A stretch of DNA of 64,000 nucleotides from Bacillota bacterium. GTDB taxonomy: Bacteria > Bacillota > Clostridia > Peptostreptococcales > Anaerovoracaceae. The stretch is taken from the NCBI GenBank assembly GCA_017433375.1, contig JAFRHG010000003.1, positions 79,492 to 143,491 of the forward strand, given 5' to 3'. Shown in pieces: positions 15,822-24,536 of this stretch (position 1 is the first letter of the stretch; each line of letters starts with the position of its first letter). Under the pieces are notes generated by a model. That model worked only from the letters and a program-made list of their open reading frames with translations. It had not been told where the DNA came from and did not search any database. The translations under genes and the position numbers were made by a program.

Positions 15822-18800
15822 GTGACCAATTTTGACTTCCTGAAAAAGGAGCCACAATTTGATACCTTTGCGGATGTTGCCATAGCTGCGGAGAGGATCA
15901 TACATATTGACCGGGCGGCCAGTGTGTTGAACTGTCGGCGGGCTATGGAGTTTGCTGTGAAGTGGATGTATTCTGTGGACGGAGATCTGCGCAAGCCATA
16001 TCAGAACACTTTGGTCACTTTGATGAACACCGATGAGTTCCGACAGATAGTAGACAGAGACCTGTGGAAGCGAATGGACTTCATCCGCAAGATAGGGAAC
16101 AATGCGGCTCACAAAGGCAAAGGAATATCTGAGGATCAGGCCAGGTTGTGCTTGCAGAATCTCTTCATTTTCATGGATTTTGTAGCATGCTGCTACGCAA
16201 GCGAATACACAGAAAGGGAATATGCTCCGAATCTGATAACAGCGGAGATTCCTAAAGAACCTGTAGCACCTGAGTATTCCGATATAGACCTTGAAGCACT
16301 GCTGAAAGAAAATGAAAAGCTCAGGGAAGAACTCACTGCGAGACGAGAGAGTCAGCATGATAACTATGTTCCCAAACCCCTTGATCTGTCAGAATACGAA
16401 ACGCGTAAGATTTACATCGACACACTCTTGCAGGATGCCGGCTGGACGGAAGGCAGGGATTGGATCAACGAAGTTGAGCTGCCCGGAATGCCGAACAAGT
16501 CAGAAGTTGGCTTTGCAGACTATGTGCTCTATGGTAATGATGGCAAGGCACTGGCCGTCGTCGAGGCGAAGAAAACATGTGTCGATGTTTCTAAGGGACG
16601 TCAGCAGGCGAAACTCTATGCGGATCTCCTCGAAAAGCAACACGGACGAAGACCGATGCAGTTCATAACCAACGGCTTTGATATCCGCCTGATCGACAAC
16701 TGCTATCCGGAGCGCTCAGTTGGAGCATTTTATTCCAAACGTGATCTGGAGAAGTTCTATAATCTTCAGGCAAGCAGGACAAGCCTGAAGAACGTCTATG
16801 TCGATAAGGCTATTGCCGGTCGTTACTATCAGGAAGCGGCCGTCAAGGCAGTATGCGATGCGCTGGACGAGAAGAATCGCCGGAAGGCTCTTCTCGTTAT
16901 GGCTACAGGTTCAGGCAAGACAAGGACAGTCATATCCCTCGTGGATGTATTGAACAAACATGGGTGGATCAAGAATGTGCTTTTTCTGGCGGATAGAAAT
17001 TCGCTTGTCACCCAGGCAAAGCGCAGCTTTGTCAACCTGCTTCCTGAGATGTCTACGGCTAACCTATGTGATGGAAGAGATAAGGACAAGTATGGTGAGC
17101 GGTGTATCTTTTCGACCTATCAGACAATGATGAATTGCATCGATACAGCGAGAGACGAAGATGGGAAACTATACACAGCGGGACACTTCGATCTGGTCAT
17201 CTGCGATGAAGCCCATAGATCCATATACAACAAGTATCGGGACATCTTCAACTATTTCGATGCACCGCTGATTGGACTTACCGCAACTCCCAAGGATGAA
17301 ATAGACAAGAACACATACGAGATATTCCATCTGGAGAATGGGGTGCCCACATACGGATACGATTTGGCTCAGGCGGTGAAAGATGGCTATCTGGTTGACT
17401 TTGTATCCGTAGAAACCACCCTCAAATTTATTGATGAGGGTATCAGGTACGATGAACTCTCTGAGGAGGACAAGGAAAAATATGATAGCACCTTCGGAAT
17501 GGAGGAGGACCACTACCCGATAGGCATATCATCTTCAGATCTTAACAAATGGGTCTTCAACGAAGATACGATCAGGAAGGTGCTGGACATTTTGATGCGA
17601 CAGGGTCTTCATGTGGATTACGGTGAAAAACTGGGCAAGACCATAATCTTTGCAAAGAATCATCGACATGCCGAGAAAATACATGAGATCTTTGGGAAAC
17701 TCTACCCCCATCTGCCGGGATATACGAAGGTGATAGACAATTATATCAACTACTCTCAGAATGCAATCGATGAGTTCTCTGACCCAAACAAACTGCCTCA
17801 GATCGCTATCTCGGTCGATATGTTGGATACAGGTATAGACATACCGGAGATTCTTAATCTGGTCTTCTTCAAGAAGGTCATGTCAAAGGCAAAGTTCTGG
17901 CAGATGATAGGTCGTGGCACCAGGCTATGCGAAGGGCTTATGGATGGTCAGGACAAGGATAAATTCTATATCTTTGACTTCTGTGGTAATTTCGAGTTCT
18001 TCCGAATGAACAAAGGCAAACCTACCGCCAATCAGATGGCACTACAGGGAGCCATTTTTGGTCTGGAGTTTGACATGGCATATAAACTTCAGGACATTGC
18101 ATATCAGACAGAACCGCTCAAAGAGTATCGCGCCGAACTGGTTGATGATATGGCAGGAAAGGTACAGGAAATCGATAAAGATAACTTTGCCGTAAGACAG
18201 CACATCAAGTATGTAGATCAGTACTCAAACAAGGACAATTACATTGGATTGACTTATGAGGACACTCTGACTGTCAGGGAAGAAGTGGCGCCGTATATCC
18301 TGCCGGATAATGACGAAACAAGTGCTGTCCGATTCGATGCATTGCTTTATGGACTGGAACTGGCGTATTTATCCGGAAAGACTCATTCAAAAGCAAGAAG
18401 AGATCTGTTAAAGAGGGTAGAAGGCATTGCAAGTGTGGCCAACATCCCGGAGATAATGGCACGAGCTGAGCTGATCGATAAGATCCTCAATACCGACTAC
18501 CTTGAGCGGGCAGGTGTGGAGGACTTCGAGCATATTCGAAAAGAACTTCGTCATCTGATGAAGTATCTGCCCAAAGATCGCAAAATATATGATACAGACT
18601 TTACCGATGATATACTGTCTGTTGACTGGCATGAATCAGAACTTGAGAACGATGATCTCAAGAACTACAAAGCCAAAGCAGAGTATTATGTGCGTGAACA
18701 CCAGGATCAAATAGCCATCGCAAAACTTAAAAGCAATAAGCCTCTGACAGAGATGGATTTGAGATCCCTTGAGGACATACTATGGAGTGAGGTCGGAACC

Positions 18801-19124
18801 AGAGAAGACTATGAGAGTGAATTTGGCGAAAAACCTCTGGGGGAATTTGTTCGGGAAATCGTCGGTCTGGATATGAATGCGGCGAAGGATGCTTTTGCCC
18901 AGTATCTTGATGATACTAATCTGGATACCCGACAGATATATTTTGTGAATCAGATTGTCGAATACATCGTGCATAATGGCATCATGAAGGATCTGTCTGT
19001 ATTGCAGGACACTCCATTTACGGATCGCGGCAGTGTTGTGGATCTGTTCCAGGATCAGAATATATGGATCGGGATCAGGGGAGTGATCGATCAGATCAAT
19101 GCCAATGCGAGAATGATCGCATAA
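15822..19124 (+). CDS. hsdR: Type I restriction endonuclease subunit HsdR
   Basis: HsdR, 1100 aa, the translocating ATPase and nuclease subunit. An N-terminal helical domain of DUF4145 type (about 1-130) precedes a coiled stretch and the PD-(D/E)xK nuclease (FADYVLY with D233, then VVEAKK with E248 and K250). The helicase motor follows: Walker A MATGSGKT (360-367), DEAH (462-465), LTATP, and motif VI near QMIGRGTRLC. The C-terminal helical region contacts M and S. The start is GTG with GAGGAGATAAGG upstream. It is the last gene of the island, 25 bases before prmA. All catalytic motifs are intact. Confidence 0.96.
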   Translation: MTNFDFLKKEPQFDTFADVAIAAERIIHIDRAASVLNCRRAMEFAVKWMYSVDGDLRKPYQNTLVTLMNTDEFRQIVDRDLWKRMDFIRKIGNNAAHKGKGISEDQARLCLQNLFIFMDFVACCYASEYTEREYAPNLITAEIPKEPVAPEYSDIDLEALLKENEKLREELTARRESQHDNYVPKPLDLSEYETRKIYIDTLLQDAGWTEGRDWINEVELPGMPNKSEVGFADYVLYGNDGKALAVVEAKKTCVDVSKGRQQAKLYADLLEKQHGRRPMQFITNGFDIRLIDNCYPERSVGAFYSKRDLEKFYNLQASRTSLKNVYVDKAIAGRYYQEAAVKAVCDALDEKNRRKALLVMATGSGKTRTVISLVDVLNKHGWIKNVLFLADRNSLVTQAKRSFVNLLPEMSTANLCDGRDKDKYGERCIFSTYQTMMNCIDTARDEDGKLYTAGHFDLVICDEAHRSIYNKYRDIFNYFDAPLIGLTATPKDEIDKNTYEIFHLENGVPTYGYDLAQAVKDGYLVDFVSVETTLKFIDEGIRYDELSEEDKEKYDSTFGMEEDHYPIGISSSDLNKWVFNEDTIRKVLDILMRQGLHVDYGEKLGKTIIFAKNHRHAEKIHEIFGKLYPHLPGYTKVIDNYINYSQNAIDEFSDPNKLPQIAISVDMLDTGIDIPEILNLVFFKKVMSKAKFWQMIGRGTRLCEGLMDGQDKDKFYIFDFCGNFEFFRMNKGKPTANQMALQGAIFGLEFDMAYKLQDIAYQTEPLKEYRAELVDDMAGKVQEIDKDNFAVRQHIKYVDQYSNKDNYIGLTYEDTLTVREEVAPYILPDNDETSAVRFDALLYGLELAYLSGKTHSKARRDLLKRVEGIASVANIPEIMARAELIDKILNTDYLERAGVEDFEHIRKELRHLMKYLPKDRKIYDTDFTDDILSVDWHESELENDDLKNYKAKAEYYVREHQDQIAIAKLKSNKPLTEMDLRSLEDILWSEVGTREDYESEFGEKPLGEFVREIVGLDMNAAKDAFAQYLDDTNLDTRQIYFVNQIVEYIVHNGIMKDLSVLQDTPFTDRGSVVDLFQDQNIWIGIRGVIDQINANARMIA

Positions 19125-19149
19125 AACAAGATCGGAGGAAGTTTAGAAT

Positions 19150-20133
19150 ATGAAATACATCGAGCTGAAAATACACACATCCCATCAGGGCGTTGAGATG
19201 GTGTCGGAACTTCTCATGAGGAATGGCATCAGCTCTGTTTCCGTTGACGATCCGGCGGATCTGGAGGATATTCTGGATAAGAAGAACGAATACGGGTGGG
19301 ATTATATAGACGACGATGTGAAGGGCAGGCCGGACAGGGAACCGATGGTCAGAGCCTATCTTGAGGACTCTGATGAAGGCCGCAGGAAGCTGCAGAGTCT
19401 CAAGGAAAAGATCATGAACCTGAAGAGTCTGGAACTGGAGGGACATTTCGGCTGGGATGTGGACTTTGGAAGGCTCTACGCCGAAGCTGAAGTGGTCGAC
19501 GATGTGGATTGGAAGGACAGGTGGAAGGAAAACTTTCATCCCATGAAGATTTGCGACAGCATCGTTGTCAGGCCCACATGGGAGGAATATGAGGCGTCAC
19601 CCGGGGAAAAAGTCATCATGATCGATCCGGGCATGGCTTTCGGTACGGGAAGCCATGAGACCACAAGGCTATGCATGCAGCTTCTGGAAAAGTATGCGAT
19701 CAAAGAGGACCGCTCGGCTGGCCTTCTGGACATTGGGTGCGGTTCGGGCATACTTTCCATCGGAGGAGCATACCTCGGATTTGACCGTGTTCTCGGGATT
19801 GAAATAGATTCCGATGCGGTCGATGTGGCCAGAGAAAACGCGGCGCTGAATGGAGTAAAAGATATTGTTGTGATCCGGCAGGGCGACCTGACGGAAGGCG
19901 TGGACTTTGCGGCGGATATCCTGGTCGCCAATCTCATGGCCGATCTGGTGATCCGGCTGGCAGCCGACTGCGCGGCCCAGCTGAAGCCGGGCGGTCTGTT
20001 CATCTCCTCCGGGATCCTGCTGGAGAAGCGGGATGAGGTGGAGAAGGCCATCCGGGAAGCCGGGTTTACCGTTGTTGAAGTTGCGAAAGAAGGAGAATGG
20101 TGCGCCATCGCCGCCCGCAGGGCCGGGGAATAA
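19150..20133 (+). CDS. prmA: Ribosomal protein L11 methyltransferase PrmA
   Basis: PrmA, 327 aa, trimethylates ribosomal protein L11 with SAM. An N-terminal substrate domain (about 1-110) is followed by a class I methyltransferase fold with PGMAFGTGSHETTRLC, the SAM motif LDIGCGSGILSI and the NLMAD motif (VANLMADL). GGAGGAAG precedes the ATG. In many Firmicutes prmA directly follows dnaJ and leads rsmE and mtaB; here the order resumes after the restriction island. G+C returns towards the genome level through this gene. It has no obvious promoter of its own and may depend on readthrough from the island. Confidence 0.95.
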   Translation: MKYIELKIHTSHQGVEMVSELLMRNGISSVSVDDPADLEDILDKKNEYGWDYIDDDVKGRPDREPMVRAYLEDSDEGRRKLQSLKEKIMNLKSLELEGHFGWDVDFGRLYAEAEVVDDVDWKDRWKENFHPMKICDSIVVRPTWEEYEASPGEKVIMIDPGMAFGTGSHETTRLCMQLLEKYAIKEDRSAGLLDIGCGSGILSIGGAYLGFDRVLGIEIDSDAVDVARENAALNGVKDIVVIRQGDLTEGVDFAADILVANLMADLVIRLAADCAAQLKPGGLFISSGILLEKRDEVEKAIREAGFTVVEVAKEGEWCAIAARRAGE

Positions 20134-20151
20134 GGCGCCGGAGGATATACC

Positions 20152-20904
20152 ATGAGCAGATTTTTTGTTCCGCCGGAAAACATCGGCGTGCGGACTATAG
20201 AGATCACCGATCCCGGTGATCTGCATCATATGCGGAGGGTTCTCCGTCTGCGCCCCGGCGATGAGGTGGACGTGTCCGATACGGACCGGTGGGAATACCA
20301 TGCCCGCATCGAGATCCTGGAAGAGGACAGCGCCATGCTGACCATCCTGGACAAGCAGGCCTTCGCTGCGGAACCCAAGACGAAGGTCACCCTGTACCAG
20401 GGGATCCCCAAGCAGGGAAAACTGGACGGAGTGGTGCAGAAGTGCACCGAACTGGGCATCCGGGAGATCGTTCCCGTGTTCATGGACCGCACAGTCGTCG
20501 CGGACCGGGGAAACATGGGAAAAAAAGCGGAGCGCTGGCGCAAGATCGCCGCGGAGGCGGTAAAGCAGTGCCGCCGGGGGATCATCCCCGGTGTCCGGGA
20601 CGCGGTGAAGATGGAGGATGTCCTGGAGGAGCTGGCCGGTTTCGACCTGGTGCTCATCCCCTATGAGAACGAGGAGTCATTGTCCATCAAGGAGGCTCTT
20701 CAGGATACTGACTGGCGCCCCCCGGGCAGGAAGGAACGGCGGATCGCCCTGTTCATCGGCCCGGAAGGCGGATTCAGCGACGAAGAAGTGCACGCTGTGT
20801 GCTCTGCCGGCGGACGAAGCGTCAGCCTCGGCCGGACCATCCTGCGCACGGAGACCGCTGGTCCGGCGGCTCTTGCTATGATCATGTACGAACTGGAATT
20901 GTGA
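20152..20904 (+). CDS. rsmE: 16S rRNA m3U1498 methyltransferase RsmE
   Basis: RsmE, 250 aa, methylates N3 of U1498 in 16S rRNA late in 30S assembly. An N-terminal PUA-like domain (RFFVPPENIG, HHMRRVLRLRPGD) precedes the SPOUT knot with LFIGPEGGFSDEEV and LGRTILRTETA, the SAM-binding knot signature. It follows prmA by 18 bases with GGAGG-type spacing and is followed almost immediately by a dehydrogenase gene, so it is inside one operon. Length and motifs are normal for the family. Confidence 0.95.
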   Translation: MSRFFVPPENIGVRTIEITDPGDLHHMRRVLRLRPGDEVDVSDTDRWEYHARIEILEEDSAMLTILDKQAFAAEPKTKVTLYQGIPKQGKLDGVVQKCTELGIREIVPVFMDRTVVADRGNMGKKAERWRKIAAEAVKQCRRGIIPGVRDAVKMEDVLEELAGFDLVLIPYENEESLSIKEALQDTDWRPPGRKERRIALFIGPEGGFSDEEVHAVCSAGGRSVSLGRTILRTETAGPAALAMIMYELEL

Positions 20905-20913
20905 GGTGTGAAG

Positions 20914-21825
20914 ATGAAGATGGTTTTTGCGGACACGAAGATCATCGATCGGGGAGATATCCGCTGGAACGGGCTGGAAGAGCTTGGGAATCTGCAGCTT
21001 CACCGTGATCTGGCCCCTGAGACGGCCTCAGAGGCCCTCAGAGGGGTGGAAGCCCTCTTTGTGGACTCTTTCCCCATGAATGAGAAAAAATTCGATTTAT
21101 GCCGCAATTTGCGCTTTATCGGCATTGCCGCCACCGGATTCAACCATATCGATCTGGAGGAAGCGAGGAAGAGGGGCATTGCCGTATGCAACGTTCCCGC
21201 TTATTCCACGGAGGCCGTGGCCCAGCACGCCATGGCTCTGCTGCTGACCCTGGCCGGACGGATCCGGGAATATGACGGGGAAGTGAACGGCGGGCGGTGG
21301 ACCGCGGAGAAGGGCGCAGCCTATGAACCCTATCCCATGACCCTGCTGTCCGGCCGCAGCCTGGGCATCGTCGGTTACGGAAACATCGGCCGCAAAGTGG
21401 GGGAGATCGCCCGTGCCCTGGGCATGAAGGTGAACGTCTACCGGGAGGACCCTGACGGGACGGTCGCTTCGGATGTGGTCAGCCTGCACTGTCCACTGAC
21501 GGAGGAAAACCGTGGAATGGTGGACCGTGAGTTCATCGGACGGATGAAGGACGGCGCCATCCTGATCAATACGGCACGGGGCGCCCTGGTGGATGAACAG
21601 GCTCTGGCGGAGGCGCTGCGAAGCGGCAAACTGGCTGCCGCCGGGCTGGATGTGATGGCACAGGAACCGCCGGAGACTGATAATCCGCTGCTGGCACTGG
21701 ACAACTGTCTGATCACGCCTCACATTGCCTTTACTCCCCGGGAGACCCGCCAGCTGGTGGTGGATGTCTGCGCCGATAACCTGCGGGCGTTTCTGCGGGG
21801 CAAGGAACTGAACCGGATCGTCTGA
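20914..21825 (+). CDS. D-2-hydroxyacid dehydrogenase family protein
   Basis: NAD-dependent D-isomer 2-hydroxyacid dehydrogenase, 303 aa. The Rossmann motif GYGNIG, the arginine in NTARGALVDE, the glutamate in AQEPPE and the catalytic histidine in TPHIAF are all present. Substrate cannot be read from sequence; hydroxypyruvate/glycerate or a related 2-keto acid are the usual options. Start ATG 20914 is preferred (GAGGTG five bases upstream); an in-frame GTG at 20908 lies inside that site. It is an unusual member of this rRNA/tRNA modification cluster, sitting between rsmE and mtaB with tight spacing on both sides. Confidence 0.85.
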   Translation: MKMVFADTKIIDRGDIRWNGLEELGNLQLHRDLAPETASEALRGVEALFVDSFPMNEKKFDLCRNLRFIGIAATGFNHIDLEEARKRGIAVCNVPAYSTEAVAQHAMALLLTLAGRIREYDGEVNGGRWTAEKGAAYEPYPMTLLSGRSLGIVGYGNIGRKVGEIARALGMKVNVYREDPDGTVASDVVSLHCPLTEENRGMVDREFIGRMKDGAILINTARGALVDEQALAEALRSGKLAAAGLDVMAQEPPETDNPLLALDNCLITPHIAFTPRETRQLVVDVCADNLRAFLRGKELNRIV

Positions 21826-21839
21826 AGGGAAGGGACCTG

Positions 21840-23216
21840 ATGAAGATAGCCTTTCATACACTGGGCTGCAAAGTCAACCAATACGAGTCGGAGGCCATGG
21901 CCGCGCTGTTTCGGCAGAGGGGCCATCTTGTGGTGGACGAACACGACTTCGCCGATGTGTATGTGATCAACACCTGCACGGTGACGGCGGAAGCGGACCG
22001 GAAGTCCCGGCAGTACATCCGACGGATGAAGAAGGTCAACCCGGACAGCATCGTGGCGGTGACCGGCTGCTATGCCCAGACCCGGCCGGAGGAGGTGTCG
22101 GCGGTTGCCGGCGTGGATATCGTCACCGGCACCAACGAAAAGAGCTCCCTGCCGCGGATCGTAGAGGAATTCGCGGAGAGGGGGCAGCAGCACGTTCTGC
22201 GGGTCCATCCCCTGGAGCAGCTGACGTCCTATGAGGACACGGGGATCGTGACAAGCGCGGAAAACCGCACCCGGGCCTACGTCAAGATCCAGGAGGGATG
22301 CAACCGCTTCTGTTCCTACTGCGTCATTCCCTATGCCCGGGGCGAAGTGAGAAGCCGTCCCATGGAGGATATCATCGCCGAGGCGCGGAAGCTGATCCGG
22401 GGCGGGTATAAGGAAATCGTCCTGACGGGAATCAACACGGCCCTTTACGGGACGGAACCGGGATTCGGACGGGGCGCCGATGGTCTTTGTGCCGGTACGG
22501 GCCGCGCGGCTGCGGCGGAACCCTCCGGCATCGAGCCGGTGATCGCTGCCCTGGATGATCTTGATGGCGATTTCCGCATCCGCCTCAGTTCCCTGGAACC
22601 GGCGGTGGTGAACGCGGATTACGTGAAGAGACTCCTGCCTTACCGGCGGCTGTGCCACCACCTCCATCTGTCCGCCCAGAGCGGAAGCGACGCCGTGCTG
22701 CGTGCCATGAACCGGCCGTACGACAGGGAGCAGTATCTGGAGATCGTCCGGACCCTGCGCCGGGAGGATCCCGGCTACGGCATTTCCACGGATATGATCG
22801 CCGGTTTTCCGGGAGAAAAGGAAGAGGATGTGGAGGATTCCCTGGACCTGATCGGGCAGTGCGGCTTTTGCCGGACCCATGTGTTCCGCTACTCCCGCCG
22901 GCCGATGACAGCCGCGGCGGAGATGAAGGATCAGATCCCGTCTCAGGTGAAGGGGGAGAGGAGCCGCCGGCTGCAGGAAGCCGGTGAACAGGCGGCGGAA
23001 GATTTCTTCCTAAGATGTGCGGGACAGACCCGCCGGGTGCTCTGGGAAACTTATTCCCCGGAGGACGGCCTGCTTTCCGGGTATACGGACAGCTATATCC
23101 GTGTCTGGACCAAGGCTGCCCCCGAGGAAGGGGAGAGCCGGCTGAATACCTTCGAGGATGTCCGCCTCGCCGAACCATTCCGGGACGGCATGATGGCGGA
23201 GAGCAGCAGCCCCTGA
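21840..23216 (+). CDS. mtaB: tRNA t6A37 methylthiotransferase MtaB
   Basis: MtaB, 458 aa, radical-SAM enzyme that converts t6A37 to ms2t6A37 in tRNAs. The N-terminal UPF0004 domain supplies the first cluster (C10, C46, C77), the radical-SAM cluster is C154, C158 and C161 (CNRFCSYC), and a TRAM-like tail closes it. About 25 extra residues rich in Gly/Ala (GRGADGLCAGTGRAAAAEPS) lie between GINTALYG and DDLDGDFRIRLSS, where most relatives are shorter. GGGAAGGG precedes the ATG. Last gene of this run; a new promoter follows. Confidence 0.94.
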   Translation: MKIAFHTLGCKVNQYESEAMAALFRQRGHLVVDEHDFADVYVINTCTVTAEADRKSRQYIRRMKKVNPDSIVAVTGCYAQTRPEEVSAVAGVDIVTGTNEKSSLPRIVEEFAERGQQHVLRVHPLEQLTSYEDTGIVTSAENRTRAYVKIQEGCNRFCSYCVIPYARGEVRSRPMEDIIAEARKLIRGGYKEIVLTGINTALYGTEPGFGRGADGLCAGTGRAAAAEPSGIEPVIAALDDLDGDFRIRLSSLEPAVVNADYVKRLLPYRRLCHHLHLSAQSGSDAVLRAMNRPYDREQYLEIVRTLRREDPGYGISTDMIAGFPGEKEEDVEDSLDLIGQCGFCRTHVFRYSRRPMTAAAEMKDQIPSQVKGERSRRLQEAGEQAAEDFFLRCAGQTRRVLWETYSPEDGLLSGYTDSYIRVWTKAAPEEGESRLNTFEDVRLAEPFRDGMMAESSSP

Positions 23217-23247
23217 TAACAAAGGCCGATTTGCTGTTGAGAAGTCT

Positions 23248-23276
23248 TTGACTTGACAGGGCATTCATACTATAAT
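23248..23276 (+). promoter_or_regulatory. Promoter of the HIT-family gene
   Basis: TTGACT (23248-23253), 17 bases, perfect TATAAT (23271-23276). A second TTGACA inside the spacer (23253-23258) is too close to the -10 to serve. Confidence 0.85.
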
Positions 23277-23314
23277 GATTTAGTAATTCTTTAGAAAAGG
23301 AAAGGGTGTTAAGA

Positions 23315-23656
23315 ATGAGTGACTGCATTTTCTGTAAGATTGCCAATGGCGAGATCCCGGTCAATGTCGTTTACGAAGATGACCGGATTCTTTCCTTCCA
23401 CGACGCGGATCCCCAGGCGCCGGTCCATGTGCTGATCATTCCGAAGAAGCACATTCCGACCATGGATGACGTGACGGAGGAAGACGGAGAGCTGATTGCT
23501 CACATCATGCTCAAGGTGAAGGATATCGCGAAGGAGCTGGGCCTGAACAACGGTTACCGCCTGGTGAACAACTGCGGCGAGGACGGTTTCCAGACCGTGA
23601 AGCACCTGCATTTCCATCTGCTGGGCAAGCGGAGAATGACCTGGCCTCCGGGCTGA
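23315..23656 (+). CDS. HIT-family purine nucleotide hydrolase (HinT type)
   Basis: HIT-domain protein of 113 aa. The N-terminal CIFCKIANGEIP and the histidine triad HLHFHLLG are characteristic of HinT-type nucleoside phosphoramidases that cleave AMP-lysine or AMP-N bonds. Start ATG 23315 has AAAGGAAAGGG upstream; a GTG nine bases earlier is in frame but lies on that site. It has its own strong promoter and sits before rpsU-yqeY, a common Firmicute neighbourhood. Physiological substrate is not known. Confidence 0.93.
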   Translation: MSDCIFCKIANGEIPVNVVYEDDRILSFHDADPQAPVHVLIIPKKHIPTMDDVTEEDGELIAHIMLKVKDIAKELGLNNGYRLVNNCGEDGFQTVKHLHFHLLGKRRMTWPPG

Positions 23657-23675
23657 GTGCCGCAACCCTGTGACC

Positions 23676-23693
23676 GCCGAAAACGGCTTTTTT
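23676..23693 (+). terminator. Weak intrinsic terminator after the HIT gene
   Basis: A four-base-pair stem GCCG-AAAA-CGGC followed by TTTTTT. The stem is short, so partial readthrough into rpsU is likely. Confidence 0.4.
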
Positions 23694-23709
23694 CCGTTGC
23701 TTTTTATTC

Positions 23710-23738
23710 TTGCAATATGATTCGTGCGATAGTATAAT
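23710..23738 (+). promoter_or_regulatory. Promoter of rpsU-yqeY
   Basis: TTGCAA (23710-23715), 17 bases, perfect TATAAT (23733-23738). Confidence 0.8.
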
Positions 23739-23806
23739 GGCAACGTTGTATGCCGGCCCGTAAGGCGGATCGCAATGATTCTACAAGGTCAGGAGGTGAA
23801 ACGGGA

Positions 23807-23986
23807 ATGGCACAGGTTATCGTCAGAGAGAACGAAAGCTTGGAGAGCGCTCTGAAGAGATTCAAGAGATCTTGCGCCAGAGATGGCGTTATGGCGGAAG
23901 TCAGAAAGAGAGAGCACTACGAGAAGCCAAGTGTAAGAAGAAAGAAGAAGTCTGAGGCTGCGAGAAAGAAAGCCAGAAAGTACTGA
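23807..23986 (+). CDS. rpsU: 30S ribosomal protein S21
   Basis: S21, 59 aa, small basic protein of the 30S platform needed for initiation on many mRNAs. The sequence is typical: [20 protein letters not shown] at the start and a Lys/Arg-rich tail ([16 protein letters not shown]). The ATG at 23807 is chosen over an upstream in-frame codon because AGGAGGTGAA (23791-23800) sits at correct distance and the family starts here. Own promoter at 23710-23738; yqeY follows 21 bases later, as in Bacillus and Clostridia. Confidence 0.97.
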   Translation: MAQVIVRENESLESALKRFKRSCARDGVMAEVRKREHYEKPSVRRKKKSEAARKKARKY

Positions 23987-24007
23987 TTCTGAAATAGAGG
24001 TGTTAAC

Positions 24008-24460
24008 GTGACCTTAAAAGAACGACTGGACGCGGACTTTAAGGACGCCATGAAGAAGCGCGATACGGTCCGCAAGGAAACCATCAGTTTCGTGCGTGCT
24101 GCCATCAAGCAGTACGAAGTGGACAACCGGGAAGACATCGATGATGCCGGGGTAGCCGCCATTCTGGCCAAGCAGGTCAAAATGCGCAAAGATGCCCTCG
24201 GTGATTTCGAGTCGGCCGGCCGCAGCGATCTCGTGGACGCGTACAACGCGGAGATCGACGTGCTTCAGGAGTACATGCCGAAACAGCTTTCGGCGGAGGA
24301 GATCATGGACGTGGTCAAAGAGACCGCGGCGGAAGCCGGCGTAGAGGCCGGATCCGGCAAGGCGGCCATGGGGAAGCTCATGGGCAGCGTAATGCCTAAG
24401 GTCAAGGGCGTTGCCGACGGCAACGCGGTCCGGCAGGCGGTCATGGAATACCTGGGATAA
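24008..24460 (+). CDS. yqeY: GatB/YqeY domain protein
   Basis: YqeY-type protein, 150 aa, related to the tRNA-binding tail domain of GatB and possibly involved in tRNA-dependent amidation or tRNA handling; exact role is not settled for the family. Typical features are LKERLDADFKDAMKKRD at the start, YNAEIDVLQEYMPKQLSAEE in the middle, and the tail GKLMGSVMPKVKGVADG. The start is GTG with GAGGTG upstream. It follows rpsU in the common order and ends before a strong terminator. Confidence 0.93.
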   Translation: MTLKERLDADFKDAMKKRDTVRKETISFVRAAIKQYEVDNREDIDDAGVAAILAKQVKMRKDALGDFESAGRSDLVDAYNAEIDVLQEYMPKQLSAEEIMDVVKETAAEAGVEAGSGKAAMGKLMGSVMPKVKGVADGNAVRQAVMEYLG

Positions 24461-24484
24461 TCATCAAGAAAAAAACGGAAGGCG

Positions 24485-24520
24485 GCTGCATTCGACATAT
24501 CGGGTGCAGCGGTCTTTTTT
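24485..24520 (+). terminator. Intrinsic terminator after yqeY
   Basis: Eleven-base-pair stem (24485-24495 with 24500-24510, two G-U pairs) with CATA loop, then GGTCTTTTTT. Strong rho-independent terminator. Confidence 0.88.
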
Positions 24521-24521
24521 G

Positions 24522-24530
24522 TGGTATAAT
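24522..24530 (+). promoter_or_regulatory. Extended -10 promoter that implies a leaderless ygiQ mRNA
   Basis: TGGTATAAT is an extended -10 element with a perfect TATAAT (24525-24530). No -35 match is seen. The ATG of ygiQ begins at 24537, where transcription itself would start. Confidence 0.65.
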
Positions 24531-24536
24531 CCAGAT

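Noticed and set aside
7479-19149. Attachment-site repeats at the island ends
   Set aside because: The dnaJ 3' flank and the prmA 5' flank show no shared direct repeat and no tRNA target; the recombinase fits hsdS exchange better than island integration.
23253-23276. TTGACA paired with TATAAT before the HIT gene
   Set aside because: Spacer is only 12 bases; TTGACT at 23248 gives 17.
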